Part shown: piece after piece, positions 34,704 to 44,919 of the stretch
How positions within the stretch are numbered: position 1 is the stretch's first letter
Layout: the number at the start of each line of letters is the position of its first letter
From: MPNP01 sp026710155
GTDB taxonomy: Bacteria; Pseudomonadota; Alphaproteobacteria; Rhodobacterales; Rhodobacteraceae
NCBI GenBank assembly: GCA_965200885.1
Contig: OZ241737.1
Coordinates: 1,922,001 to 1,986,000 of the forward strand
Reading direction: 5' to 3'
Length of the DNA: 64,000 bases
Notes under the pieces: generated by a model
The model's database searches: none
Seen by the model: only the letters and a program-made list of their open reading frames with translations
Told to the model about the DNA's origin: nothing
Translations under genes and position numbers: made by a program

Positions 34704-35660
34704 CAGTTCCTCCTGTTATATCAGGAACCACCGGAACGGAACCAGGACCTGCCAGCACCGGATGATGGGTGGCGCGCCCCCGTCCATCCCGACTCCCACA
34801 TTGTCATTCCCCCGGCACCGGAGACGGTCACCAGGCAGGACGGAACCGGCAGGAACGATTGTGGGCGCAACGCCGCCGGGCGGTTCATCACCGGGGATGC
34901 CCCAACCTCCAACGGTCCCCACATCCGGCACCTCGGGGACAACAGCATCCGTTTCATCCCGGGCGTGAAGCCGGGAGACCACGGGTTCCCTTCCGACTGG
35001 GTCGCCAGCCATCCGGATGTCCGGACCCACACCAGGACCGAAAGGACCGCAAGAGGGGTCATGACACACCACTCCGGGTGGTACACGGATGTTCCCCTGA
35101 ACGGGGCGGACATCGACCCTGGGGTCACCTTCCTCCACTGCACCGGGACCGGTCCCGATGGCGGATGCAGGACTTGGTCCCGGGCAGCCGGCCTTCCCCT
35201 CCAAAAGGAAGGGATGATGCGAATGATGCGTGCGGGCCGGGCCCGCCGGAAGATGGAAATGAAAATCTTTCGCCCCCCGGAAAACATGTCCGGCTACAAT
35301 CCCGGGCATGATCATGGCCATGGAAACCAATGCCCTGTCAATGTGATGGCAAACCTGCGCATGCCGATGTTCCCGGTCGAACAGGCGGCGGAGCATTGCT
35401 GCCGTGCCCATCGGGAACCCCTGAAGAGAGTACATGCGGGAAAGGACACGGATGCTGTTCACATCAGGGACTGGGAACACTTCCACCGGTTGCTGTCCGA
35501 ACCCCGCCGGAAGATGTTCCCGGAGGCCATCCTGGAGGAGCCCTGGCCTGACAACCATGCACCGGATGGGACCGTGGCCGGTTTTTCAGGGTCGGGAAAA
35601 AAGACGGAAACAGGAACCATGGGGGCAATGCCCTTCAATGCCACTTGTCAATTTGTTTGA
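34704..35660 (+). pseudogene. DDE transposase fragment (IS4-like)
   Basis: One plus-strand frame, truncated at its 5' end, encodes VHPDSHIVIPPAPETVTRQDG, then GRNDCGRNAAGRF, NGPHIRHLGDNSIRFIPGVKPGDHGF, and later GRARRKMEMKIF and YNPGHDHGHGNQ. This is the C-terminal part of an IS4-like transposase family recognised by KNDCERNAAKR, ILGVKPGDHAF and the E-containing KIENETFNTLKNQGY block. Here the last block is degraded. GC-rich compared with its neighbours. No terminal repeats visible. Confidence 0.7.
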
Positions 35661-36166
35661 GGGTAGTGCAAAAAGCCAACGGAAAAAACTCTGGCGGGAA
35701 TCACTGAGTTAAGGGTTTTTGCCTTGGTCGTGGCAAGCAATACTTCAGAATTTATACTGAATAAATGAAAGGGAGTTCCTACAGCTGCCCATATCAAAGA
35801 ATGGTTCAACAATTCGGGATCCATATAAACTGCCAACTCTTCCTTGTGGGCAAAAGGTGGCACACTTCCTATCACAAAGCCCGTTTGGAATCGTATTATT
35901 TGGGCATCAGCCTTTTGCAAGGTAAAAACGAGAAGGCTTTCTACCTTATGGACATCAACAAAATTGCCACCAGCTGTCAGAAACAAAACCAGATTATCTG
36001 ATGAAGGTGCTGAAAATATTATCGATTTGACGATTTGATTCAGGTGGCACCCAATTCCATCTGCAGCCTCTTGAGCCGTTCTAGCGATTTGATCTGTCTT
36101 TCTGAGTTCGTATTCAATTTCATTTGCAATTAAATATTGGGTTACTTGATTTAAACTCTTGCTCAA
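35648..36166 (-). CDS. YbaK/EbsC-type aminoacyl-tRNA deacylase
   Basis: 172 residues. Members hydrolyse mischarged tRNA such as Cys-tRNA(Pro) or relatives. It has TAQEAADGIGCHLNQIVKSIIF, LFLTAGGNFVDVHKV, IRFQTGFVIGSVPPFAHKEEL and VGTPFHLFSINS, the normal order of motifs for this fold. The conserved catalytic Lys is the K of QIVKSIIF. Confidence 0.85.
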   Translation of the reverse strand: MSKSLNQVTQYLIANEIEYELRKTDQIARTAQEAADGIGCHLNQIVKSIIFSAPSSDNLVLFLTAGGNFVDVHKVESLLVFTLQKADAQIIRFQTGFVIGSVPPFAHKEELAVYMDPELLNHSLIWAAVGTPFHLFSINSEVLLATTKAKTLNSVIPARVFSVGFLHYPQTN

Positions 36167-36387
36167 AACTTAATCCTTTAACAGTATTTTCAAATTTTGA
36201 ATTTCTTGTTTATTCAATTTTGGGGTATTCTTGTTTAGACCTCCGGTATAAGTATTTTTGAATTTGCAGAAAATAATGCCTTGGTTGCAAAATTCAGTCA
36301 ATTAAACCAAGTCTTGATTGTTGACCTGCAAATCGGTCTCCGTTGGTCATAAAAAATTCGCTATAACGACTTGATCTGAATATTACT

Positions 36388-39300
36388 TTGGACATGACAG
36401 AATCAAACAAACAACTACTCAAGGATTCTTCCTTGGAAGACAGGTATGACCTGTCAAAAAATGAAGTGCTGTTGAATGGTACTCAAGCTCTGATCAGATT
36501 TCTTCTTATCCAAAAGCAAAGAGATTTAAAGGCCGGATTGAACACGGCTGGATATATATCCGGATACAGGGGTGCACCTCTTGGAAACCTTGACTTTCTA
36601 TTGGGCCGGGAAAAATCAAGACTTGATCAATCGGATATAGTGTTCAACCCCGGACTGAATGAAGATATAGCAGCTACAGCGTTATGGGGAACCCAACAAG
36701 TTGAACTTCGGGGCGAAGGCAAATTTGATGGTGTGTATGGCCTTTGGTATGGTAAGGGTCCTGGAGTTGATCGTTCAGGCGATGTACTGAGACACGCAAA
36801 CATGGCAGGTACATCCCAATACGGGGGCGTTCTTATGGCCCTTGGAGATGATCATACAGGGGAAAGTTCAACGACATTGCATCAATCGGATATGGCGCTT
36901 CTGGATGCTTATATGCCGATATTTTCCCCCGCTGGAGTACAGGAAGTTCTGGATTATGGTGTTTATGGCATAGCCTTGTCCAGGTTTTCCGGCAACTGGG
37001 TTGGCTTGAAATGCATGAAGGAAACCATTGAATCAACGGCTGTGGTTGATGGAAATCCATTCAGAATTAATTATGAGATTCCCCATTTTGACATACCCGA
37101 TGGTGGGCTCAATATCAGGATATGGGATACACCCGGTGAACGTGAAGCCCGAATTCTGGATTATCGAAGGTATGCCGCCGAAGCCTTTGCCTACCAAAAC
37201 AATATCAACCACAGGGTGACAGGTAAACCCGGAGCAAAAATCGGTATTGCTGCCGCGGGAAAAAACTGGTTTGATTTGATTCATGCCCTGAGTTTATTGG
37301 GATTGGATGACCAGGAACTTGAACGGCTTGGAATAACGACCTACAAGATTGGCTTGACCTGGCCGCTTGATCAAAAGGGCATGCTCGAATGGGCAGAAGG
37401 ATTGGATACAATCATTGTTGTCGAGGAAAAACGCAAGCTCATTGAGGCACAAATAAAGGAATTGCTGTTCAACCAGCGAGAATCCTATCAGGTATTTGGT
37501 CACAGGGACCACAAGGGAGAAATATTGTTCACGGCAAAATATGGGCTTAATCCCATACAGGTGGCAATCGGGATCGGTGAGTTACTGGGATACAAGGAAC
37601 TGCAAACTGAAAGGATTTTGGCCAGTTTACAGATATTGAAGGATTCAACCAGAGAAGAAAATGCCCCCGATATTCTGAAAAGAAGTCCCTATTTTTGCTC
37701 GGGCTGTCCTCATAACACTTCTACCAAAATCCCTGAAGGATCAAGAGCATATGCCGGAATCGGCTGCCATTACATGGTTCAATGGATGGACCGAGAAACC
37801 CTTGGTTTCACACATATGGGAGGAGAAGGTGCAAACTGGATAGGAGAGGCACCCTTTTCCAATACGCCTCATATCTTTCAGAATATGGGTGATGGAACTT
37901 ATAACCATTCTGGTATTCAAACCATAAGGGCTGCGGTAATTTCCGGAGTCAATATGACCTACAAAATTCTCTACAATGATGCGGTTGCAATGACGGGTGG
38001 CCAACTAAATGATGGGGATTTGACACCCCAAAAGGTCATCAGGGAACTTGTTGCTATAGGAGTAGGCAAGGTTGCCGTCGTATATGATGAAAAAGAAGAT
38101 TTTGATAAAGGGGAATTGCCTGACCGGGTAAAATTATATCCCAGGGAAAAGCTTGACGAGGTTCAGAGGCAATTCAGGGAACTTCCGGGTGTCAGTGCCA
38201 TTGTTTATATCCAAACCTGTGCCGCAGAAAAGAGACGACGAAGAAAAAGGGGTATTTTCCCAAAAATCAGTGAAAGGGTCTACATCAATACCGATGTTTG
38301 TGAAGGCTGTGGTGATTGCGGGGTTCAATCCAACTGTGTGTCACTGGTACCAGTGGAAACAGAACTTGGAAGGAAAAGGGCTGTCGATCAATCAAGTTGC
38401 AATATGGATTTGAGTTGTGTGAAAGGTTTTTGTCCATCTTTTGTAACTTTGGAAGGAGCAGAACCCAGAAAGGAAAAGACCAGGCAAATCGACATACCTG
38501 ATCTGGTTGAGCCGGAAATACCTTCCATCGACAAGACATATAACATTGTGATTACCGGTGTTGGCGGTACAGGGGTAGTAACCATTGGTGCCCTCCTGGC
38601 CCAGGCTTCATATCTTGAGAAAAAGGGCGTTGGAGTTATAGAAATGGCGGGTTTGGCCCAGAAGGGAGGTGCAGTTACCATTCATTGCAGGATTGCCAAC
38701 AAAAAGGAGGATATTTCGGCGATCAGGGTCGCCAACAATGAGGCTGATTGCATAATTGGAGGAGATCTGGTCGTCACTGCCGTGTCCGATATTCTCCAGA
38801 TCATGAAACCGGACAGGACTAGGGTTGCCCTCAACTCATTTGAAATCATTACCGGGGATTTTACGAGGGACACCACTTTTACCATACCAAGCGAAGACCT
38901 TGTACAAAGAATTGTGGCCAAATTGGGCCCTTCATCCGTTCAGATCGTCGATGCCAACACCTTGGCCACTGCATTGCTGGGGAATTCAATCTATTCCAAT
39001 ATCATTTTGTTGGGAATAGCCTGGCAGAATGGAACCATTCCACTTGGCAAGGAAGCGATTTTACGGGCAATTGAGTTGAATGGTGTCAACGTCAAGGACA
39101 ATATCCAGGCATTTGAAATAGGCAGGTGGGCATCAACCGAAAATGATCTGCTCAACAAGCTTGGTTCTAATAACTCAAATAACGGTGAGTCAGTTGAAAT
39201 TGACCCCATCGATTTCAGACGCAAGCATTTGACTGAATTCCAGGGAAACACTTTGGCCAATGAATATATCAAGGTTGTCAATGAATTTAAGAATCCCCTA

Positions 39301-39822
39301 CTCAAGGAGGTCGTGGCAAAGAGTTACCATAAATTGCTGGCTGTCAAGGACGAATACGAAGTTGCCCGACTTCACCTGAAGACCGCTGATAAGGTAAACA
39401 GGGAATTCACAGGAGATTTCAAAATCAAGTTTCATTTGGCCCCACCCTTGATCAGCAAGGCAGTTAATGGAACTCGACCACCCAAATATCAATTTGGCGG
39501 CTGGATGATCCATGTTTTCAGGTTATTGGCAGCGCTGAAGGGGGTTAGAGGTACCGTTTTTGATCCATTTCGTTTTGGTGAGGAAAGAAAGTTGCAGGGG
39601 AAACTCAAAAAGGATTATCTCGATGATCTTGATAAGATCAGAAAGCTGGATTCTCCCGACATGGATCCTGAAGTTTTGGAACTTGCTGAAATTCCCCAAC
39701 AGGTTAGTGGATATGGCCCGGTTTGGAAAGCAAATTATCTTTCCGCAATGAAAAGGCGTGATGAGTTGAATACCTCGATTGATTCTCTTTTTAATGGAAC
39801 TGAAACCAACATACAGAAATAA
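36388..39822 (+). CDS. Indolepyruvate ferredoxin oxidoreductase, fused IorA-IorB type
   Basis: 1,144 residues, the usual length of the fused enzyme. It oxidatively decarboxylates aryl or branched 2-oxoacids to acyl-CoA with thiamine diphosphate. The N-terminal part has the TPP enzyme motifs (GYISGYRGAPLGNLD, YFCSGCPHNTSTKIPEGS, TGGQLNDGD). Four clustered Cys (VCEGCGDCGVQSNCVS, then SSCNMDLSCVKGFCPS) bind iron-sulfur. The C-terminal IorB-like part has ITGVGGTGVVTIGALLAQAS. The start is a TTG at 36388 or an ATG at 36394. Confidence 0.93.
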   Translation: MDMTESNKQLLKDSSLEDRYDLSKNEVLLNGTQALIRFLLIQKQRDLKAGLNTAGYISGYRGAPLGNLDFLLGREKSRLDQSDIVFNPGLNEDIAATALWGTQQVELRGEGKFDGVYGLWYGKGPGVDRSGDVLRHANMAGTSQYGGVLMALGDDHTGESSTTLHQSDMALLDAYMPIFSPAGVQEVLDYGVYGIALSRFSGNWVGLKCMKETIESTAVVDGNPFRINYEIPHFDIPDGGLNIRIWDTPGEREARILDYRRYAAEAFAYQNNINHRVTGKPGAKIGIAAAGKNWFDLIHALSLLGLDDQELERLGITTYKIGLTWPLDQKGMLEWAEGLDTIIVVEEKRKLIEAQIKELLFNQRESYQVFGHRDHKGEILFTAKYGLNPIQVAIGIGELLGYKELQTERILASLQILKDSTREENAPDILKRSPYFCSGCPHNTSTKIPEGSRAYAGIGCHYMVQWMDRETLGFTHMGGEGANWIGEAPFSNTPHIFQNMGDGTYNHSGIQTIRAAVISGVNMTYKILYNDAVAMTGGQLNDGDLTPQKVIRELVAIGVGKVAVVYDEKEDFDKGELPDRVKLYPREKLDEVQRQFRELPGVSAIVYIQTCAAEKRRRRKRGIFPKISERVYINTDVCEGCGDCGVQSNCVSLVPVETELGRKRAVDQSSCNMDLSCVKGFCPSFVTLEGAEPRKEKTRQIDIPDLVEPEIPSIDKTYNIVITGVGGTGVVTIGALLAQASYLEKKGVGVIEMAGLAQKGGAVTIHCRIANKKEDISAIRVANNEADCIIGGDLVVTAVSDILQIMKPDRTRVALNSFEIITGDFTRDTTFTIPSEDLVQRIVAKLGPSSVQIVDANTLATALLGNSIYSNIILLGIAWQNGTIPLGKEAILRAIELNGVNVKDNIQAFEIGRWASTENDLLNKLGSNNSNNGESVEIDPIDFRRKHLTEFQGNTLANEYIKVVNEFKNPLLKEVVAKSYHKLLAVKDEYEVARLHLKTADKVNREFTGDFKIKFHLAPPLISKAVNGTRPPKYQFGGWMIHVFRLLAALKGVRGTVFDPFRFGEERKLQGKLKKDYLDDLDKIRKLDSPDMDPEVLELAEIPQQVSGYGPVWKANYLSAMKRRDELNTSIDSLFNGTETNIQK

Positions 39823-39840
39823 TCGAAATCAAGATTAGAC

Positions 39841-40080
39841 TCAGTTTTTTTGAATCAAGAATTTGCTATTGCCATTTGCTTCTTGCTTTAGAAGTAAATG
39901 ACCAGATTCACGACAGTAATTGGGTATGTCAATGGATGCTACAGGATCATCAGATATGATTTCCAGTAAATCTCCCTGGTTCAATCCCTTGATGGTTTTT
40001 TGAATTTTGAGTACCGGAAGCGGGCACAACAATCCCGTCGTGTCAAGTTTGGCAATTTTATTGTTATTGGAGTTTGGCAC
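39841..40080 (-). CDS. TusA/SirA-family sulfur carrier
   Basis: 79 residues. The family motif is DTTGLLCPLPVLK (CPxP with the sulfur-accepting Cys), followed by GDLLEIISDDPVASIDIP. It shuttles persulfide sulfur, for example in tRNA thiolation or sulfur oxidation. Convergent with the oxidoreductase gene, 18 bp apart. Confidence 0.85.
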   Translation of the reverse strand: MPNSNNNKIAKLDTTGLLCPLPVLKIQKTIKGLNQGDLLEIISDDPVASIDIPNYCRESGHLLLKQEANGNSKFLIQKN

Positions 40081-40253
40081 TGCAAACCGTAGAACTTGTT
40101 CGATAGGGGTGGTTTTCTGATACAGTAGAATTCACGTATATTTTTTCCTCAAAACCGGACTTTGCTTTTTTATTCAAATCTGTCTATCTTCCAACCATTA
40201 ATGTGTATTGATTGTACTTTGGTAATGATAACCTGGTTATGCCTTTGTTAAGT

Positions 40254-40421
40254 GGATTATATACTTAAGTGACCATTGCAGGATCTAACCTGCTTTTGTT
40301 TTGGATTTTGCTTATGCCAATATCGAGTTGATTTTGGTTCGGCTTTCAACAAAGGTCTCGTTAACATTGATGATTCACAGTTTTTCAAATTTGAAAGAAT
40401 GGTCACTTAAGTATATAATCC
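40254..40421. mobile_element. MITE-like element, 168 bp
   Basis: An exact 24-bp inverted repeat (40254-40277 and 40398-40421), ending AAGTATATAATCC on the right arm. The interior is non-coding. The end sequence is shared with the solitary copies at 5528 and 20222 and resembles the element at 26661. The rest of the 40081-40554 intergenic region shows no gene. Confidence 0.6.
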
Positions 40422-40554
40422 CCTTTCTTACGGAAAGAAATGAGGCAGATCAACTATGGATATTATGTTAGTGAAAGCTTAATGGAAATGGTATAATGCC
40501 AATCATATTTTAAATATGAGCTTTGAAGTAAACATAAACTGATTACCGGATGTC

Positions 40555-41283
40555 ATGACAACCAAATCATTTGAATATCATGTTTTAGGTCCTCTGGGCT
40601 CTGATTTCTGGCAAATCAAGGTTCCGCCCGAACTGGTCCCGGCCATGGCAATGGAGATAGATTGGAACCGTTTGGGCAGGCGTGTGATGATTGATGTCAG
40701 GGAGGGTATCATTGCATGGATGAATCCATCAGGACCACATGAGGTACTCGGTGATGCTTCCGATAAGGTAATTGAGTGGACAGGACAACTTTCGGGATTA
40801 AGTACCAGATCCATGCGTGGAACTCGTTGGAAGGGACCCGATGATCCAAAAAATACTGGCATTGAAGCTGATGCAGCCTTTTACATTGGGATCAATGCAG
40901 AGTGTTGGTATAAAGCCAGAAGGAGTGGATTGAAGGCGGTTGGGGTATTCGAGGACAAAACGCCACCCGATCTGGTGGTTGAAATAGAAGTAATTCATCT
41001 TGACGTCAACAAACTCAACCGTTATGCCAAATTGGGAATTCGTGAAATGTGGCGGGTTGAAAGAAATATCGAAGATGAGAAGGTGTTGGTGGCGATACTG
41101 GATTTGCAGGCTGATGGTGGTCCACAAGAAGAAAATAAATCAAAGGTTTTGGAAGGGTTGACTACAGCCAATCTACCCCAAGCTTTTGAGCTGGCCGAAT
41201 ATGGTCAAATCCAGACTCTCCAAAACATGTTGGCTACAGAACTTGCTATCTCGCCAGACCTAAATCTGGAATCAGGTTCTTAA
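40555..41283 (+). CDS. Uma2-family (DUF820) putative endonuclease
   Basis: 242 residues. It has the restriction-endonuclease-like core of Uma2 proteins: GIEADAAFYI (E-x-D), DLVVEIEVIHLDVNKLNRYA, then LGIREMWRVE. The PD-(D/E)xK-like positions D, E and K-like residues are present. Function in vivo is unknown for most members. It stands alone next to the MITE. Confidence 0.8.
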   Translation: MTTKSFEYHVLGPLGSDFWQIKVPPELVPAMAMEIDWNRLGRRVMIDVREGIIAWMNPSGPHEVLGDASDKVIEWTGQLSGLSTRSMRGTRWKGPDDPKNTGIEADAAFYIGINAECWYKARRSGLKAVGVFEDKTPPDLVVEIEVIHLDVNKLNRYAKLGIREMWRVERNIEDEKVLVAILDLQADGGPQEENKSKVLEGLTTANLPQAFELAEYGQIQTLQNMLATELAISPDLNLESGS

Positions 41284-41659
41284 TAGATACAGGCAGAGAT
41301 GTAGATGGAACTTGTATCATGTTTTTAGCATAACATACTTCAAGGTAAGGTTCAGATTTGCCCCAAGACCCCAAATCCTTATAATGGCCAGTCTATTATC
41401 CTTATGGTGATATATATTTTTGGAAACACTTGGCTAACATCATTGTGATTTACCTTCGGGAATATTTGAAATAGAATATCTCAAACACAGATATCCCATC
41501 AAGCATACTTCAGGCAGGTATTTTCGTTGATGAATACCAGATTCATGCATATCAGTCTTATTTTATTACAACCGAGTGGGGGTATCAATGATTGCACAAC
41601 ACGGATATTTTGCTGTCAGCACTGAATAATTTCATGAAGGTTTAGGTAAAGTCAAAATT
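41284..41659. other. Intergenic region before ccdA
   Basis: AT-rich, no open frame of interest, no repeat or RNA signature seen. Confidence 0.5.
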
Positions 41660-42403
41660 ATGGAAATTCTAGATTCTGGCATGTTGCTATCTATTCTGAT
41701 AGCCTTTACGGCTGGAGTATTGAGCTTTGTTTCACCATGCGTACTGCCGGTTGTGCCTCCCTATCTTGCCTTTATAAGTGGAGTTTCATTTTCGGAAATG
41801 AATTCCCGTAAGGGTAACAGGAACCAGGTGGTGTATTCAGCCCTATTCTTTTTCCTGGGCCTTTCATTTGTCTTTCTTGTATTGGGTTTTACTGTTTCGA
41901 CCCTCGGGAGGTTTTTCCTGCAAAACCAAGTTATTTTTGGTCAAATTGCCGGGGGAATCATCATCATATTCGGGCTTCATTTTCTGGGACTATTCAGAAT
42001 TTCCATACTGGACCGCGAATTCAGATTCAATCTGGGAAACAAGGGGGGTAAATCATTAAGCGCATTTGTCCTTGGACTGGCCTTTGCTTTTGGTTGGGTG
42101 CCTTGCATCGGTCCACAACTCGGTGCCATTCTGTCCTTGGCAGCTCAGGAAAGCTCCGTGGTCAAGGGAACCTTTCTGTTGGGGGTGTATGCTATGGGGC
42201 TTGGTCTCCCCTTCGTCTTGGCTGCCTTTTTCATCAACAGTTTCATTGATTTTTCAAACCGGATAAAAAGGCATTTCAGACTGATCGAAATAATTATCGG
42301 TATCATCCTCATTGTGGTTGGCGGTTTGTTGCTCACCAACAGGTTTTCGGTTCTTTCCTATTGGTTGCTTGAAAACATACCCTGGCTGGCAATGGTGGGT
42401 TAA
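41660..42403 (+). CDS. ccdA: Cytochrome c biogenesis protein CcdA
   Basis: 247 residues with about six membrane segments. It passes electrons from cytoplasmic thioredoxin to periplasmic thiol proteins used in cytochrome c maturation. The two redox Cys lie in LSFVSPCVLPVVPPYLAF and FGWVPCIGPQLGAILSLA, both in the DsbD/CcdA pattern. Length is normal. No thioredoxin-like partner is adjacent. Confidence 0.93.
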   Translation: MEILDSGMLLSILIAFTAGVLSFVSPCVLPVVPPYLAFISGVSFSEMNSRKGNRNQVVYSALFFFLGLSFVFLVLGFTVSTLGRFFLQNQVIFGQIAGGIIIIFGLHFLGLFRISILDREFRFNLGNKGGKSLSAFVLGLAFAFGWVPCIGPQLGAILSLAAQESSVVKGTFLLGVYAMGLGLPFVLAAFFINSFIDFSNRIKRHFRLIEIIIGIILIVVGGLLLTNRFSVLSYWLLENIPWLAMVG

Positions 42404-42433
42404 AGCAAACCAACTTCTCAAAAAGCCACAGGA

Positions 42434-44884
42434 TCAATTTTTCATTCTGGAGTGAGTGGGATCAAACAATGGTTTGATACTTGGTTTGGCCTTAAATCTG
42501 GCACCTGCGATTTCAATATCATAATCAGAACTCAACAGATTCTCTGCAGTTTCTCCATTCATAGGTACATAACCCATACCGATGGAAGCTCCTAAATGAT
42601 GACCGTAGCTGCCGGAAGATAAATATCCAACAATTTCCTTATCCCTGACGATGGGTTCATTGTGATAGAGAAGGGGGATGGGATCTTCCAGAATGAATTG
42701 CAGCAACATTTTATCCAAGCCGGTTTCCTTCTTTCGGATTACCGCTTCCTTGCCAATAAAGTCTTCCTTGGATGTCTTTACCGCAAAACCGAGACCTGCT
42801 TCCAAAACATGATCCTCGGCGGTAATGTCATGGCCGAAATGACGAAACCCCTTTTCTGATCTGCAACTATCCATCATGTGAAGACCACATAGTTTCAAAT
42901 CCAGGGAATTGCCTTGTTCAAGAATCACATCAAAGACGTGAGAGGCCATATCGGTGGCAATGTAAATTTCCCAACCCAATTCCCCAACATAGGAAACACG
43001 GTGTGCGCGTGCCTGACCCAATCCAATCTCGATTTCACTGGCAGTACCGAACGGAAAAGCATCATTGGAAAAGTCGTTGGGTGAAACCTGTTCAAGCAAT
43101 TGACGTGAATTTGGCCCCATTAGTGCCAAGGTTCCCTCACTTGAGGTTAAATCGGTAATCACGACATTGAAGTGCTTGGCAAAATGGACAAGATGGGCCT
43201 GGTCGGCCAGTCTTGTTGCAGCAGGAGTGACAACCAGATATTTTTGTTCGGCCAGTCTGGTTATGGTAACATCAGCTTCAATACCTCCATTGGTGTTGAG
43301 AAATTGGGTATAAACAATTTTACCGTTTGGTATTGATAAGTCAGCACCACAAACATGGTTCAGGAATTTTTCCGAGTCGCTTCCCTGGACCAGCAACTTG
43401 CCGAAAGAGGACATGTCGTAAAGACCTATGTTGTTACGTATGGCCTTATGTTCCTCAGCCCAGTTGTCAAACCAGTTTTGTCTTTTCCAGCCATATTCAT
43501 AGGAAGGAGTTTGATCCTTTCTGGCAAACCAATTGGCTCTTTCCCAGCCAGCCAGTTCACCCATTACGGCACCGTTTTCAACCAGCCGGTCATGGAAGGG
43601 CGTTCTTCGAATACCCCTGGCAGTATTCTTTTGGCGATATGGGAAGTGGTCGGCGAACAACAATCCCAAGGTCTCCGATACCCTTCGATAAAGATAGGTT
43701 TTGTTTCCCTGAAAGGGTTGGACTCTGGAAATATCGACATCTCCGAGATCAAAGGGCTTTTCATTATCTTGCATCCATTGGGCCAGGGCAAATCCTGCTC
43801 CTCCGGCAGAAGCTATACCCACCGAGTTAAAACCACAGGCAACAAAATAGTTCTCGATTTCAGGTGCTTTCCCCAGATAATACGCATTGTCTGGAGTGAA
43901 ACTTTCCGGTCCATTGAAAAAAGTATGGATACCAGCACTTTCCAAAATGGGCAGCCTGTTTATGGCCATTTCCAATACAGGCTCAAAATGATCAAAATCC
44001 TCTGGGAGTTGGTCAAACTCAAAATCTTCAGGAATACCGTCCATTCCCCAGGGTTTGGCAATTGGTTCAAAAGCACCAACCAGAAGTTTGCCGGCATCTT
44101 CCTTGTAGTAGGCGTGTTCATCAGGGACTCTGAGGACCGGCAGGCGGGTTAATCCCTCAACGGGTTCAGTCACGATATAAAAGTGTTCGCAGGCATGCAA
44201 GGGAACATTTACACCCGCCATCAAACCGATTTCCCTTCCCCACATGCCACCGCAATTAACTACATATTCACAATTGATGGTTCCACTTTCCTCGTTGTTT
44301 TCCCAGGAAACCGAGGGCACCCGCCTATTTTCACTGGCACAGCCTGTAACCTTGGTACCCTCAATTATTTTTACACCAAATTGTCTGGCTCCCTTGGCAA
44401 GTGCCTGGCAAATATTTGCAGGATCACCCTGGCCATCCAGGGGCAGGTAAACACCTCCAATTACATCCTTGTGGTTGATATGGGGGTATCTTGCCTTGAC
44501 CTCATCTGGCGCAATTTCCTCTATTTCCACACCGAAGGCTCTTGCCATTGAGGCAGAACGATAGATTTCCTCCTTGCGGTCTTCGGTCAAGGCAACGGTA
44601 ATGGATCCAGTTCTAACAAACCCCGTTGCAACACCAGTTTCTTCTTCCAAAGTACCATAAAGCTCTTGGGAATACCTCGCCAGTTTGGTCATATTGGCTG
44701 TTGCGCGCAACTGGCCAATCAAACCTGCCGCATGCCAGGTTGTACCACAAGCCAGTTTTTTCCGTTCAAGCAGAACAATATCTTGCCATCCCAGTTTTCC
44801 AAGATGATAAGCTACCGAACAACCTACAACACCTCCGCCTATGATTACCACGCTGGCATTTTGGGGAATGAAAGAGTTACTCAT
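42434..44884 (-). CDS. FAD-dependent dimethylglycine/sarcosine dehydrogenase-type protein (1)
   Basis: 816 residues. The N-terminal half is a DAO-type FAD domain (VVIIGGGVVGCSVAYHLGKLG dinucleotide fold, LLERKKLACGTTWHAAGLIGQL with the flavin-linked His region). The C-terminal half is GcvT-like (aminomethyltransferase fold; DRLVENGAVMGELAGWERANWF, ELGWEIYI, MMDSCRSEKGFRHFGHD). Members demethylate N-methylated glycine derivatives and pass the one-carbon unit to tetrahydrofolate. The substrate is not decided by sequence. It lies 35 bp after its paralogue and is probably in one operon with it. Confidence 0.88.
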   Translation of the reverse strand: MSNSFIPQNASVVIIGGGVVGCSVAYHLGKLGWQDIVLLERKKLACGTTWHAAGLIGQLRATANMTKLARYSQELYGTLEEETGVATGFVRTGSITVALTEDRKEEIYRSASMARAFGVEIEEIAPDEVKARYPHINHKDVIGGVYLPLDGQGDPANICQALAKGARQFGVKIIEGTKVTGCASENRRVPSVSWENNEESGTINCEYVVNCGGMWGREIGLMAGVNVPLHACEHFYIVTEPVEGLTRLPVLRVPDEHAYYKEDAGKLLVGAFEPIAKPWGMDGIPEDFEFDQLPEDFDHFEPVLEMAINRLPILESAGIHTFFNGPESFTPDNAYYLGKAPEIENYFVACGFNSVGIASAGGAGFALAQWMQDNEKPFDLGDVDISRVQPFQGNKTYLYRRVSETLGLLFADHFPYRQKNTARGIRRTPFHDRLVENGAVMGELAGWERANWFARKDQTPSYEYGWKRQNWFDNWAEEHKAIRNNIGLYDMSSFGKLLVQGSDSEKFLNHVCGADLSIPNGKIVYTQFLNTNGGIEADVTITRLAEQKYLVVTPAATRLADQAHLVHFAKHFNVVITDLTSSEGTLALMGPNSRQLLEQVSPNDFSNDAFPFGTASEIEIGLGQARAHRVSYVGELGWEIYIATDMASHVFDVILEQGNSLDLKLCGLHMMDSCRSEKGFRHFGHDITAEDHVLEAGLGFAVKTSKEDFIGKEAVIRKKETGLDKMLLQFILEDPIPLLYHNEPIVRDKEIVGYLSSGSYGHHLGASIGMGYVPMNGETAENLLSSDYDIEIAGARFKAKPSIKPLFDPTHSRMKN

Positions 44885-44919
44885 GGTTTTTTTCCAACTT
44901 TGACAAGAAAGTGATGTGG

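Noticed and set aside
34716..35558. 280-residue minus-strand ORF
   Set aside because: The plus strand of the same region reads as a known transposase; this is its GC-rich shadow.
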